64,000 nt of DNA, from contig NZ_JAIQDG010000032.1 of assembly GCF_020037125.1 (NCBI RefSeq), positions 1 through 64,000 on the forward strand. Reading direction: 5' to 3'. Positions 53,998 through 62,225 of the stretch are shown in pieces (the stretch's first letter is position 1; each line of letters starts with the position of its first letter). This DNA comes from Myxococcus sp. RHSTA-1-4 (lineage in GTDB: Bacteria > Myxococcota > Myxococcia > Myxococcales > Myxococcaceae). A model generated the notes under the pieces. It saw only the letters and a list, made by a program, of their open reading frames with translations. It was not told the DNA's origin and did no database searches. Position numbers and translations under genes: made by a program.

Positions 53998-54003
53998 GCT
54001 GTG

Positions 54004-54026
54004 AAAAGGACCGGGTTGCCCGGTCC
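54004..54026 (-). terminator. Second minus-strand hairpin with T-run
   Basis: GGACCGGG and CCCGGTCC form a perfect eight-pair stem with a three-base loop, followed on the minus strand by TTTTC. It stands seven bases ahead of the other terminator, so the two act in tandem. Confidence 0.6.
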
Positions 54027-54079
54027 GGTACCCGTTCCTACCTTTGCCCGCGCCAGGGTGTGGGGCGTGGAGGTGTGGC

Positions 54080-54238
54080 GTGTACTGGACGATGGGGATG
54101 ATCCTGCTGGTGCTGTGGTGCCTGGGGCTGACGGCCGGCTCCACGGAGGGGTACTGGGTCCACCTGCTGCTGCTGTTCTCGATGGTGGCCTTCCTGCTGG
54201 CGGTGGCGTCCCACGGCCGCAGGACGGCGACGTCATGA
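54080..54238 (+). CDS. Small membrane protein, lmo0937-family type
   Basis: The GTG at 54080 has GGAGG six bases upstream and gives a 52-residue product (MYWTMGMILLVLWCLGL ... HLLLLFSMVAFLLAV). The two hydrophobic segments separated by a short polar turn and the closing basic tail match, from memory, the lmo0937 family of tiny two-helix membrane proteins. The stop overlaps the following zinc-ribbon gene start by 4 nt. Its role is unknown. Its upstream region is shared with the divergent transglycosylase gene. Confidence 0.7.
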   Translation: MYWTMGMILLVLWCLGLTAGSTEGYWVHLLLLFSMVAFLLAVASHGRRTATS

Positions 54239-54801
54239 GCGGCACCGGCCCGGAGGTCACCGGCCTGGAGCTGCCCCGGGACACCGCGGGCTTCACGCGG
54301 CGCGAGTGCCCGCACTGCTCACGCCCCTTCAAGATGCGGCCGGGCCCATTCGACGCCCGCGCGGTGCTGCACAAGCTGCAGGCCTTCTTCACCCTGGAGA
54401 ACGCGCACGAGGGCGAGGAGGGGCTGCCGCGGTGGCGCTGCCCCTACTGCGGCCAGAGCGCCCCGGCGGACGACTTCCTCACCCCCGCGCAGCAGACGCA
54501 CCTGGAGGGGGTGGCGCGCGCCTGGGCCAACCACGTGCGCTACGAGCAACTGGCCCACGTGGCCCGCACGCTGTCGCTCAACCCCCGGCCCACCTTCGTC
54601 GCGGTGGCCCCGGAGTCGCTGCCCGGGCCCATGGACCCGGAGCCGGACGAGTTGCTGCGCACCCTGCCCATGCTGTGCTGCGGGGAGGACCTGAAGGTGC
54701 TGTGGGACTGGGACCAGCCCCTCTACTGCCCCTACTGCGGCACGCGGCACGGGGGGCTGAGCGGCCGTCAGCAGGTGCAGCTGCGCTTCATCCAGGAGTA
54801 G
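54235..54801 (+). CDS. Zinc-ribbon protein, function unknown
   Basis: The ATG at 54235 lies in the stop of the small membrane protein (ATGA overlap), giving 188 residues. CPHC and CPYC pairs form one ribbon in the first 70 residues. A second set of cysteines (CC near 145 and CPYC near 165) could form another. The middle is helical. It has no signal sequence. It is probably translated together with the tiny membrane protein, suggesting a two-part membrane/cytosol system, but I do not recognise the family. Confidence 0.75.
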   Translation: MSGTGPEVTGLELPRDTAGFTRRECPHCSRPFKMRPGPFDARAVLHKLQAFFTLENAHEGEEGLPRWRCPYCGQSAPADDFLTPAQQTHLEGVARAWANHVRYEQLAHVARTLSLNPRPTFVAVAPESLPGPMDPEPDELLRTLPMLCCGEDLKVLWDWDQPLYCPYCGTRHGGLSGRQQVQLRFIQE

Positions 54802-54853
54802 CCGGAAGCGGGGTGGTGGACGCGGGCCCGCCATGACGGCAGGCTGCGCGTCC

Positions 54854-55972
54854 ATGACGAGGGCCTCCCCCCGGGTGGTGCTCGCGGCGCTGCTGCTCGC
54901 CGCGGGCGCGGCCTCCGCGCACGACGCGGACATCCTCTATTCACAGGTCCGCCGCGTCACTCCGGACGCCGCCCGGGCTTCGCCCGAGGCTCCGCCCGAG
55001 GCTCCGGAGGTCCGCCAGGTGCTCACCCTGACGGCGGGCACGCTCGGCCTGCTGCTGCCCGCCGATGCGGACGGGGACGGCTCGGTGTCCCAGGCGGACC
55101 TGGACGCCCGCCGCGCGGCGCTCGAGGTGGGCGTATGGGATGCGATGCCCCTCACCGCCGGCGGGCAGCCCTGCACGCGCACCGCCCACTCCGCGCTGCT
55201 GCGCCAGACGTACGTGGAGCTGTCCGCCACCTTCCACTGTCCACCGGGCCCGCTGCGGCAGACGTACACCGTGCTGTCGGTGCTGCCGGCGGGCTACCGG
55301 GTGATCCTGGGCAGCTCCCTGGACGGAGAGGTCCCCGGCGCCATCTTCGCGGACGCCGCGCAGCCGAGCGTGGCCATTGCCGGCCCCGCGGAAGCAGGAG
55401 GGGAGGGCGCCGGGGCGGTCAGCGGCTTCGGCGGTTGGGTGTCGCTGGGCGTGCGCCACATCTTCGCGGGCGTGGACCACCTGGCCTTCCTGCTGGCGGT
55501 GCTGCTGGTGGGGGGCGGCCTCAGGCGGGTGCTGCTGCTGGTGACGTCCTTCACCGTGGCGCACTCCCTCACGCTGGGAGCCACCGCGCTGGGCTGGGTG
55601 GTGCTGGACGGCGAGCGGGCGCGCTGGGTGGAGGCCGCCATCGCCGCCTCCATCATCTATGTGGCGGTGGAGAACCTCGTCCTGCGTGAGCACCGCCACC
55701 GTGTCCTCATCACCTTCCTCTTCGGACTGGTGCACGGCTTCGGCTTCGCCAGCGTGCTGGCCGGGTACGGCCTGGGGGACTCGGTGGTGACGGGGCTCCT
55801 GGGCTTCAACCTCGGCGTGGAGCTGGGGCAGGCGGTGGTGGTGGCCGTCCTGCTGCCCGTCCTGCGCATGGTGCGCCGCCGGCCCGCGCTCCACCTCCGG
55901 ACTGTGCGCGTCTTGTCGGTGTGCATCCTCGCTGCTGGTGGGTACTGGATGATCGAGCGGGCACTCGGTTGA
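54854..55972 (+). CDS. HupE/UreJ-family membrane protein
   Basis: The ATG at 54854 gives 372 residues and a normal signal peptide (MTRASPRVVLAALLLAAGAASA); an in-frame ATG at 54833 adds seven residues. A periplasmic domain of about 160 residues follows, then six hydrophobic segments in the HupE/UreJ domain (GVRHIFAGVDHLAFLLAVLLVG, SFTVAHSLTLGATAL, FGLVHGFGFASVLAGYG). His residues in the membrane segments are conserved in this family, which is linked to nickel or cobalt uptake. No hydrogenase or urease genes are in the window. Confidence 0.85.
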   Translation: MTRASPRVVLAALLLAAGAASAHDADILYSQVRRVTPDAARASPEAPPEAPEVRQVLTLTAGTLGLLLPADADGDGSVSQADLDARRAALEVGVWDAMPLTAGGQPCTRTAHSALLRQTYVELSATFHCPPGPLRQTYTVLSVLPAGYRVILGSSLDGEVPGAIFADAAQPSVAIAGPAEAGGEGAGAVSGFGGWVSLGVRHIFAGVDHLAFLLAVLLVGGGLRRVLLLVTSFTVAHSLTLGATALGWVVLDGERARWVEAAIAASIIYVAVENLVLREHRHRVLITFLFGLVHGFGFASVLAGYGLGDSVVTGLLGFNLGVELGQAVVVAVLLPVLRMVRRRPALHLRTVRVLSVCILAAGGYWMIERALG

Positions 55973-56029
55973 ATCCGGCGGAGGGCGTCCCTACGTTGCC
56001 GGCATAAGGGTAGGGAACGGGGGACGTCC

Positions 56030-56503
56030 ATGGGTGCGAGGCATACCCGGCTGGCCGCTGCGCTGGCCGCCGCATGGGAGGCGGAGGTCGTCTCCGCCCG
56101 GCGGATGACAGCGCTCGCGGAGCGCATCGGAGACGCGCGGGTCCGCGCGCGGCTGATGGTGCTGGCCGCGTTCTGCCGCGCGCACGCTTCGCGCCTGCTG
56201 GCCCGGCTGGCCGCGCTGGGACGGGGGCCGCTGCCCGTCCCGCCGGAGGACATCGAGCTGGACCCCGACACCATCCTCGAGCTGCGCCGCGAGGGCTGCT
56301 TCGCCCGCGCCTCCGCCGCCCGCTACGAGACGACCGCCGAGCTGGCCCGCCAGCAGGCGGACCTGTCCTCCGCCTGGGTCTGCGAGCTCAACCGCACCGA
56401 GGAGCAGGACCGGGCCCGCGAGCTGCTCGCCCTGGCCGAAGGCGCCCTGGCCGCCGTCTCCCATGGTGCGTCCCCGGCCGCGGACGCGCCCGCCGGCTCC
56501 TGA
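56030..56503 (+). CDS. Helical protein, function unknown
   Basis: The 157-residue product (MGARHTRLAAALAAAWEAEVVSARRM...) is rich in Ala, Arg and Glu and predicted to be nearly all helix, perhaps a four-helix bundle with acidic residues spaced as in ferritin-like proteins. No metal-ligand pattern can be confirmed. The start has a run of purines (GGGGGACG) upstream. It lies 57 nt after the HupE-like gene and 70 nt before the coiled-coil gene. I do not recognise it. Confidence 0.6.
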   Translation: MGARHTRLAAALAAAWEAEVVSARRMTALAERIGDARVRARLMVLAAFCRAHASRLLARLAALGRGPLPVPPEDIELDPDTILELRREGCFARASAARYETTAELARQQADLSSAWVCELNRTEEQDRARELLALAEGALAAVSHGASPAADAPAGS

Positions 56504-56573
56504 GGCGCGGAACGCCGCCTTCCGGTTGCTCTCCCGGTGACAGTCCCCGCGCGTTGGGCGTAGAAACCCGCCC

Positions 56574-57344
56574 ATGGCGAAGGAGAGCTACAACGACCTC
56601 ATCTTCCAGCTCGGCGACCTGGCGCGAGACAGGCTGCCCGGCAAGCCCAACTGCCCGCGCTCCATGGACCGCGTCTACCGCGCCGAGGAGGCGGTGGTGG
56701 CGCGCCGGGACGAGCTGGCCGCGCTTGAGCAGGAGATGAACGACGAGGACGCGGCGTTCCAGGACTTCCTCGCCCAGCAGGACGAGGAGCGCGTCGGGCA
56801 TCAGGCCATCGTGAAGAAATGGAAGAAGGCGGTGGACGCCATCGAGGGCAAGGTGAAGGACCTGCGCAAGACGCTGTCCACCCGCCGCGCCGAGCTGCGC
56901 TACTCCCACGACGGCCTCAAGAAGCTGGAGGCGAAGATCAAGGACATGGAGCTGACCGGGCAGGACCCGGCCAAGATCGACCTGGCCCGCACCAACCTCA
57001 AGAAGAGCCGGCTCGCGCAGATGCGCCTGGCCCGCGAGGTGGAGGACCTGGAGATCCGCGTGTCCAACGCCCTCACCCCCCAGCCCGGCCAGCCCGGTGC
57101 GCCCGGCATCCTGGCGCACAAGCGCATGCTGGAGATGGAGGACGAGGAGGAGGCACGCAGGCTGGAGCACGACGGGCGGATGGCGGAGCTCGACCAGGCA
57201 ATCGCGGCCAAGGAGGAACAGGTCAAGGCCGCGGAGGATTATCTGGACCAGGCGCTGTTCCTGCTCGGCGAGGACGTGTACGCTCAGCGCCTCTCTGATC
57301 CGCAGCTCGCACCGTTCTACCCCCGGCTGGATCGCGCCCAGTGA
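56574..57344 (+). CDS. Coiled-coil protein, function unknown
   Basis: The 256-residue product is soluble and highly charged. Residues about 30-140 and 150-240 form long heptad-like helices (EEAVVARRDELAALEQEM, KDLRKTLSTRRAEL, KEEQVKAAEDYLDQAL), broken by a Pro/Gly segment near 180 (TPQPGQPGAPG). The end (DEVYAQRLSDPQLAPFYPRLDRAQ type) looks conserved. It has no signal peptide, no membrane segment and no Cys beyond one. It probably has a structural or scaffold role; the family is not recognised. The gene precedes rplC but is separated from it by a promoter. Confidence 0.7.
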   Translation: MAKESYNDLIFQLGDLARDRLPGKPNCPRSMDRVYRAEEAVVARRDELAALEQEMNDEDAAFQDFLAQQDEERVGHQAIVKKWKKAVDAIEGKVKDLRKTLSTRRAELRYSHDGLKKLEAKIKDMELTGQDPAKIDLARTNLKKSRLAQMRLAREVEDLEIRVSNALTPQPGQPGAPGILAHKRMLEMEDEEEARRLEHDGRMAELDQAIAAKEEQVKAAEDYLDQALFLLGEDVYAQRLSDPQLAPFYPRLDRAQ

Positions 57345-57367
57345 GGGAGCCCCCCCGCCCGTAGTGC

Positions 57368-57395
57368 TTGACGTGAGGGGCGCGTTTGCTACATT
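57368..57395 (+). promoter_or_regulatory. rplC promoter
   Basis: TTGACG (57368-57373) and TACATT (57390-57395) are 16 nt apart, a good match to a housekeeping sigma promoter. The leader to the rplC GTG would be about 93 nt and contains a T-rich stretch near 57440-57460. Confidence 0.7.
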
Positions 57396-57494
57396 GCGCC
57401 GCTTCCTGGCAACCGCGGGGACGCGAGCAGTCCAGGTCATTGATTTTATTGGGTTTTTCCGCGCCACGACGCGCGCTGGCAGTGTGAGGACGAC

Positions 57495-58166
57495 GTGAAG
57501 GGTCTGATTGGCAAGAAGATCGGCATGACCCAGGTGTTCAACGAGGAGGGCAACCTCGTCCCGGTCACCGTGATCGATGTGGGCACCTGCCAGGTCGTGG
57601 GCAAGCGCACCCCGGAGAAGGACAAGTACTCCGCGGTGACCCTGGGCTTTGGTGAGATCCGCGAGAAGATTCTGAACAAGGCCGAGATTGGCTTCTTCAA
57701 GAAGGCCAACGCGCCCTTCCGCCGCCACCTGAAGGAGTTCCGCGTCACGCCGGAGGAGGCCTCCTCCTTCAACGTGGGCGACGCCGTCAAGGCGGACATG
57801 TTCGCCAAGGGCGAGCTGGTGGACGTCACCGGCGTCACCAAGGGCCGCGGCTTCTCCGGCGTCATGCGCCGCTGGAGCTTCAAGGGCTCCCAGACGAAGA
57901 CGCACGGTACGCACGAGTACCAGCGTCACCCGGGCGCCATCGGTCAGCGTAAGACGCCTGGCCGTACCTACCCGAACAAGAAGATGCCGGGTCACTACGG
58001 CGTGGAGCAGGTCACCACGCAGAACCTGACCGTCGTCGACGTGGACGTGGAGAAGGGCCTCCTCCTGGTGAAGGGTGCCGTCCCGGGCCACAACGACGCC
58101 GTCGTCTACGTCCGCCCGAGCATCAAGGTCGCCATGCGCGCGCAGCACAAGGCCGCCCGCGGCTGA
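57495..58166 (+). CDS. rplC: 50S ribosomal protein L3
   Basis: The 223-residue protein is clearly L3: MKGLIGKKIGMTQVF at the start, GVTKGRGFSGVMRRW, THGTHEYQRHPGAIGQRKTPGRTYPNKKMPGHYG in the conserved loop region, and a terminal GHNDAVVYVRPS. The start is GTG with TGAGGA upstream. L3 is usually the second gene of the S10 operon, followed by rplD and rplW. Here no ribosomal gene is adjacent on either side; a hairpin follows and an unrelated outer-membrane gene begins 400 nt later. It therefore has its own promoter and terminator, and may be a relocated or second copy. Confidence 0.95.
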   Translation: MKGLIGKKIGMTQVFNEEGNLVPVTVIDVGTCQVVGKRTPEKDKYSAVTLGFGEIREKILNKAEIGFFKKANAPFRRHLKEFRVTPEEASSFNVGDAVKADMFAKGELVDVTGVTKGRGFSGVMRRWSFKGSQTKTHGTHEYQRHPGAIGQRKTPGRTYPNKKMPGHYGVEQVTTQNLTVVDVDVEKGLLLVKGAVPGHNDAVVYVRPSIKVAMRAQHKAARG

Positions 58167-58202
58167 TTCGCCTCCGAGCGTTCTGAAGCCTCGACGCTCC
58201 TG

Positions 58203-58248
58203 ACGCCCCGCTTCCGGGCCCGACTCCTCGGGCATCCGGGCGGGGCGT
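58203..58248 (+). terminator. Hairpin after rplC
   Basis: ACGCCCCGC (58203-58211) pairs perfectly with GCGGGGCGT (58240-58248), and CCCGA/TCGGG pairs inside the loop. Only a weak T-run (TTCGCTTTG) follows. It lies 36 nt after the stop. The rest of the 400-nt gap to 58567 has no gene; TTGACC at 58368 has no convincing -10 partner. Confidence 0.6.
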
Positions 58249-58566
58249 TCGCTTTGCGGGCCAGGCGCGCCCCCGCCCCGGCAGGTCGCGGGTGGGTCCA
58301 GGTGTGCCCGGGCTGCGGCTCCGGGGCCCCTCTTCGCCACGCGCGTGTCACGGCGCGGCGGGAAACGTTGACCGGTGGGCGCCCGGCGGCAGGCATGCGT
58401 GAAAACAATTCCGACTCCGGGCCGACGCGGCTTGTCGCTCGTGGAAGCCGTGTGCACATGGATGCGCCACGAAGGGGCCTGCACGGCGGGTGACGCAGGC
58501 GCCCTGGATGGGGGAGGCTCTGCGCTCCCGCACACGGCGGCCCCTCCCACGGGCCGGGCAGGAACC

Positions 58567-59391
58567 ATGAACGCACGCACGCTCAGCGTCATCGCTTCGT
58601 TGGCCATCTCGCTGGCGGCGCCAGTCGCCGCGGCGCAGGAGGAGGACGAGCAGGTCCTCGACAACGTCGTCGTCCGCAACCGGCTGTTCGAGCCAGGAGG
58701 GCAGCTCGAGCTGTCCCTGGGCGTGGGCCTGCCGGTGCAGACGCACCTGACGGCGCACTACTTCTTCAACGCCGGCGTCGCCTACAACCTCTTCAACACC
58801 TTCGCGGTGGAGGCGCGCGCCGGCTACGCGGCCAGCCGGCACACGGGCCTGGCGCGCTCCATCTCCGAGAGCTTCCTCAACCGCGAGGACAAGCGCGTCA
58901 CGGACGAGCTGGAGGACCTCTGGGAGATGAACCTCCACGGGGTGGCCGGCGTGCGGTGGGCGCCCATCTACGGGAAGCTCAGCCTCGTGTCGGACCTGCC
59001 CGCCCACTTCCAGGCGTACGTCTGGGCGGGCGGCGGGCTCGGCTCGTTCCAGCGCAACTCCGTCATCCAGTGCACGCAGGTGGTGGACCGGGAGCTGGGC
59101 ATCTGTGACGACCGCTCGGTGCCGGAGGACCGCGGCTCGGCCTCCCAGGACTACTGGGTGAAGGAGACGCGGGTGGCCCCGGTGGTGTCCGGCGCGGTGG
59201 GCTTCCGCTTCTTCGTCATGGGCAAGCACGGCCTGCGGCTGGAGCTGCGCGACTGGGTGTTCCGTGATGCCTACCGCGTCAACCTGCTGCGGGACGACTG
59301 GGAGGCCGGGCGCGAGACGGGTGAGCCCGCGTCCAGCCCCGGCCTCACGCACCTGGTGCAGTTCGACCTTGGCTACACCTTCTCCTTCTAG
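58567..59391 (+). CDS. Outer-membrane beta-barrel protein (myxobacterial type)
   Basis: The ATG at 58567 gives 274 residues with a signal peptide ending AAQ (MNARTLSVIASLAISLAAPVAAAQ). The mature part alternates hydrophobic and polar residues over about ten strands, and ends in LTHLVQFDLGYTFSF with a C-terminal Phe, the usual signal for the outer-membrane assembly machine. The product resembles the OMP_myx_plus class often found with TPR proteins. It is followed after 12 nt by a related barrel gene, and then by two TPR genes; this set looks like a single operon. A similar organisation occurs in gliding-motility gene clusters, but I cannot assign it. Confidence 0.82.
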   Translation: MNARTLSVIASLAISLAAPVAAAQEEDEQVLDNVVVRNRLFEPGGQLELSLGVGLPVQTHLTAHYFFNAGVAYNLFNTFAVEARAGYAASRHTGLARSISESFLNREDKRVTDELEDLWEMNLHGVAGVRWAPIYGKLSLVSDLPAHFQAYVWAGGGLGSFQRNSVIQCTQVVDRELGICDDRSVPEDRGSASQDYWVKETRVAPVVSGAVGFRFFVMGKHGLRLELRDWVFRDAYRVNLLRDDWEAGRETGEPASSPGLTHLVQFDLGYTFSF

Positions 59392-59403
59392 GCCCTCCTG
59401 ACC

Positions 59404-60603
59404 ATGAGACCGCTCTTCTCCCTCGCGCTCCTCGTCGCCGCTCCGGCCCTCGCGCTCGCACAGGCGTCCGGTGGGCAGTCCGTACCCGCGCCCGGTGCGG
59501 AGACGTCCGTCCCGCCTCCGCCGGGCCAGTCCCAGCCGAAGCCGGAGGCCCCCGAGCCGCCCGCGCCGCGCCCGGAGCCCGCCGTGCCCGAGGAGGCACT
59601 GGAGCCGGCACCCGAGGCGGTAAAGGCCCCCGCGCCCGCGCCCGCCACGGAGGACGCGCAGGCCCCGGCGCTGGCCTGGCCGGAGCCGCCCGCGACGCCG
59701 GACGACACGCCGGTGCTGGCGTCGGACGCCCCGCGCACCACGGACGCGCAGCAGCAGCGGCTGGTGAACGGCGCGCCGCTCTACAACCCCAACGTGTCGG
59801 TGCACATCGTCCAGAAGAAGCGCTTCGCGGACGAGGGCAAGCACGAGTTCGCCTTCTTCCCGGCGACGGTGCAGGTGAACGGCAAGTACACCCACCACGC
59901 GGGCTCGGCGCTCCAGTACATCTACCACCTGCAGGAGAACTTCGCGTTCCAGGTGTCGGGCCAGTACAACTGGTACACCGACGAGAGCGACTTCAACCTG
60001 GAGCTCATCGACAAGGTCCGCGAGCAGGCGCAGGCGGCCTCGTCGCTGCTGCTGGTGTGGGGCGCGCAGGCGGGCGTGGAGGTGACGCCCCTGTACGGCA
60101 AGTTCGCCTTCCTGAACGACTCGCTGGCGCAGTTCAGCGTGGTGCTCAGCGGCGGCGCGGGCGTGGGCTCCACGCGGCACCTCATCCGCCCGGAGGTGAC
60201 GAACGAGGTGGACGGGGAGCGCTTCACCGTCCCGGCCCGCTTCGGTGACACCGGCACCAAGTTCCTCGGCTCGGTGGGCGGCGGCTTCCGCCTCCAGTTC
60301 GGCGAGTCGTACGCGCTGCGCATGGAGGTGAGGGACCTCATCTACACCGCCCGCGTGGACAAGGTGGACGGCTGCAGCCTGGCGGACTTCGAGGCAATGG
60401 AGGCGGCGCGCGCGGGCAACCAGGACTTCGCCTCGTTGCAGCTCAGCGGCAGCTGCAACTACCAGAAGTTCGACGGCGTGGATCCGAAGACGAAGAAGAA
60501 CTACCGCGAGGACATCATCCTCGGGCGCGACCTGGTGGCCGAGCCGTCCTCGGACGTCCTCAACAACATCAGCTTCTACGCCGGCTTCTCCATCCTCTTC
60601 TGA
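59404..60603 (+). CDS. Outer-membrane beta-barrel protein with Pro/Ala-rich N-terminal linker
   Basis: The 399-residue product has a signal peptide (MRPLFSLALLVAAPALALA), a linker of about 90 residues rich in Pro, Ala and Glu (residues 20-110), and a barrel that ends in NNISFYAGFSILF with a terminal Phe. Its conserved segments (VQKKRF, FAFQVSGQYNWYTDES, VTPLYGKFAFL, GGGFRLQFG) match the arrangement in the preceding gene, so the two barrels are paralogues. The linker probably spans the periplasm or binds the peptidoglycan. It starts 12 nt after the previous stop and ends 23 nt before the TPR gene. Confidence 0.84.
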   Translation: MRPLFSLALLVAAPALALAQASGGQSVPAPGAETSVPPPPGQSQPKPEAPEPPAPRPEPAVPEEALEPAPEAVKAPAPAPATEDAQAPALAWPEPPATPDDTPVLASDAPRTTDAQQQRLVNGAPLYNPNVSVHIVQKKRFADEGKHEFAFFPATVQVNGKYTHHAGSALQYIYHLQENFAFQVSGQYNWYTDESDFNLELIDKVREQAQAASSLLLVWGAQAGVEVTPLYGKFAFLNDSLAQFSVVLSGGAGVGSTRHLIRPEVTNEVDGERFTVPARFGDTGTKFLGSVGGGFRLQFGESYALRMEVRDLIYTARVDKVDGCSLADFEAMEAARAGNQDFASLQLSGSCNYQKFDGVDPKTKKNYREDIILGRDLVAEPSSDVLNNISFYAGFSILF

Positions 60604-60626
60604 CGAACATGAAGGCTCCCACCGCC

Positions 60627-62168
60627 ATGAAACGACTGCTCAGCCTCCTCGTCGTCCTGGCGCCGCTCGTGGTGCCCGCCCAGCAGGACGTGGGTGGCTA
60701 CAACCGCGCGCTGGCCGCCTTCAACGCCGGTGACTTCGACACCGCCGCGCCGCTCTTCTTCCAGCTCTCCGAGGGCGCCTCCGACGCCGACGTGAGGGGC
60801 AAGGCGGAGTACTTCCTCGCGCAGTCGCTCGCGAAGAAGGGGCTGCCCGTCGCCGCCTTCATCTCCTACGCGGACATCGTCAACGCCGGGCCCTCGCACC
60901 CCTCGTACCTCAAGGCGGTGGAGGGGCTGGTGGACATGCAGCAGCAGCTCGACGAGCAGAACCTCATCCCCAGCATCCTCAACCAGGCGTACACCGACGA
61001 GGTGCGCGACAGGTGGGTGACGCTGCCCAAGGAGGTACTGGCCCGCATCAACTACCTCGTGGGCACGGTGAGCCAGCGCCGCGGCCGTTTCGAGGAGGCG
61101 CGCGCGCTGCTGGAGGCGGTGCCGAAGGACAGCCGCGTCTACGCGAAGGCGCGCTACCTGCTGGGCGTGGTGCTGTCGGACCCGCGCTTCCCCGGCCGCC
61201 CCGGCGAGGGTGACGCGCTGGACAAGGAGGCCCTTGCCGCCTTCAAGGACGTGCTGTCCGCGAAGGAGCCGCAGGTGGAGCTGAAGCCCACGCAGCACCT
61301 GGCGATGCTCAGCCTGGGCCGCCTGCACTACCGCCGGGGCGAGTACGCGGAGGCCACCACCACCTACGAGCGGGTGCCGCGCTACGCGCGCTACTGGGAC
61401 CAGGCCCTCTTCGAGAACGGCTTCGCGCGCTTCCAGAACGAGGACTTCGGCGGCGCGCTCGGCAGCCTCCAGGCGCTCCACGCGCCGCAGTTCGAGGGCG
61501 CCTTCCAGCCCGAGTCGTGGATCCTCAAGGCGACCGTCTACTACTACTCGTGCCTCTACGACGAGGTGAAGACCACGCTGGCGGCGTTCGACCAGCTCTA
61601 CGGCCCCATGGCGAAGCAGCTCGAGCCCTTCACCGGCGACGACGTGCAGCTCGTGCAGGCCTACAACCTGGTGGCGGCGGAGAACCGCCGGCTGCCGCGC
61701 CCGGTGTACCTGTGGCTGCGCAACAACGAGCGCATCCGCGAGGTGATGCGGATGCTGGACCGCGTGGATGCGGAGAAGCGCGAGCTGAGCAGCGGCGCGT
61801 GGCGCGGCTCGCCCATGACGGCGCAGACGGTGGCCTTGCTCGAGGAGGTTCGCGGCACGCTGCTGCAGGTGGGCGGCACGCTCGCCAAGAGCCGCATCCG
61901 CGAGGCGGCGGACAACCTGCGCACCTTCTCCGACCAGGCGGAAATCATCCGCGTGCAGACGGCGCTGGACGAGAAGGACCTGCTCCAGGCCGGCGTGGAC
62001 CAGAAGACACTGCTGACGCGCCAGTCGCTCTACCGCCCGAAGATGCCGGGCGCGAACTACAACTACTGGAAGTTCCAGGGCGAGTTCTGGATCGACGAGA
62101 TTGGTTACTACCAGTACACGCTGAAGCGCGGCTGCCCGGCGAAGACGTCCGAGCAACGACAACCGTAG
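60627..62168 (+). CDS. Periplasmic TPR-like repeat protein
   Basis: The ATG at 60627 (GAAGG about twelve bases upstream) gives 513 residues and a signal peptide (MKRLLSLLVVLAPLVVPAQQ); an ATG at 60609 adds six residues. The first 260 residues contain TPR-like helix pairs (YNRALAAFNAGDFDTAAPLFF, VSQRRGRFEEARALL, LGRLHYRRGEYAEATTTYERVP). The later part is helical without repeats and ends in a conserved-looking WKFQGEFWIDEIGYYQYTLKRGC with a single Cys. It is encoded directly after two outer-membrane barrels and before a larger TPR protein, so it probably joins them in an envelope complex. Confidence 0.82.
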   Translation: MKRLLSLLVVLAPLVVPAQQDVGGYNRALAAFNAGDFDTAAPLFFQLSEGASDADVRGKAEYFLAQSLAKKGLPVAAFISYADIVNAGPSHPSYLKAVEGLVDMQQQLDEQNLIPSILNQAYTDEVRDRWVTLPKEVLARINYLVGTVSQRRGRFEEARALLEAVPKDSRVYAKARYLLGVVLSDPRFPGRPGEGDALDKEALAAFKDVLSAKEPQVELKPTQHLAMLSLGRLHYRRGEYAEATTTYERVPRYARYWDQALFENGFARFQNEDFGGALGSLQALHAPQFEGAFQPESWILKATVYYYSCLYDEVKTTLAAFDQLYGPMAKQLEPFTGDDVQLVQAYNLVAAENRRLPRPVYLWLRNNERIREVMRMLDRVDAEKRELSSGAWRGSPMTAQTVALLEEVRGTLLQVGGTLAKSRIREAADNLRTFSDQAEIIRVQTALDEKDLLQAGVDQKTLLTRQSLYRPKMPGANYNYWKFQGEFWIDEIGYYQYTLKRGCPAKTSEQRQP

Positions 62169-62225
62169 TCACACGGGCCACCCGGGGCGCCCGCGTGCCG
62201 GGTCGGCTTCACGGCAGGAGCTCGC

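Noticed and set aside
53955..54000. tRNA-like segment on the minus strand (GGGTAGAGCACTG, similar to a D-arm).
   Set aside because: There is no acceptor stem or T-arm, the anticodon loop lacks U33, and the sequence is better explained by the terminator hairpin.
58368..58396. TTGACC as a -35 element for the outer-membrane operon.
   Set aside because: At 16-18 nt spacing there is no acceptable -10 hexamer (AGGCAT/GGCATG).
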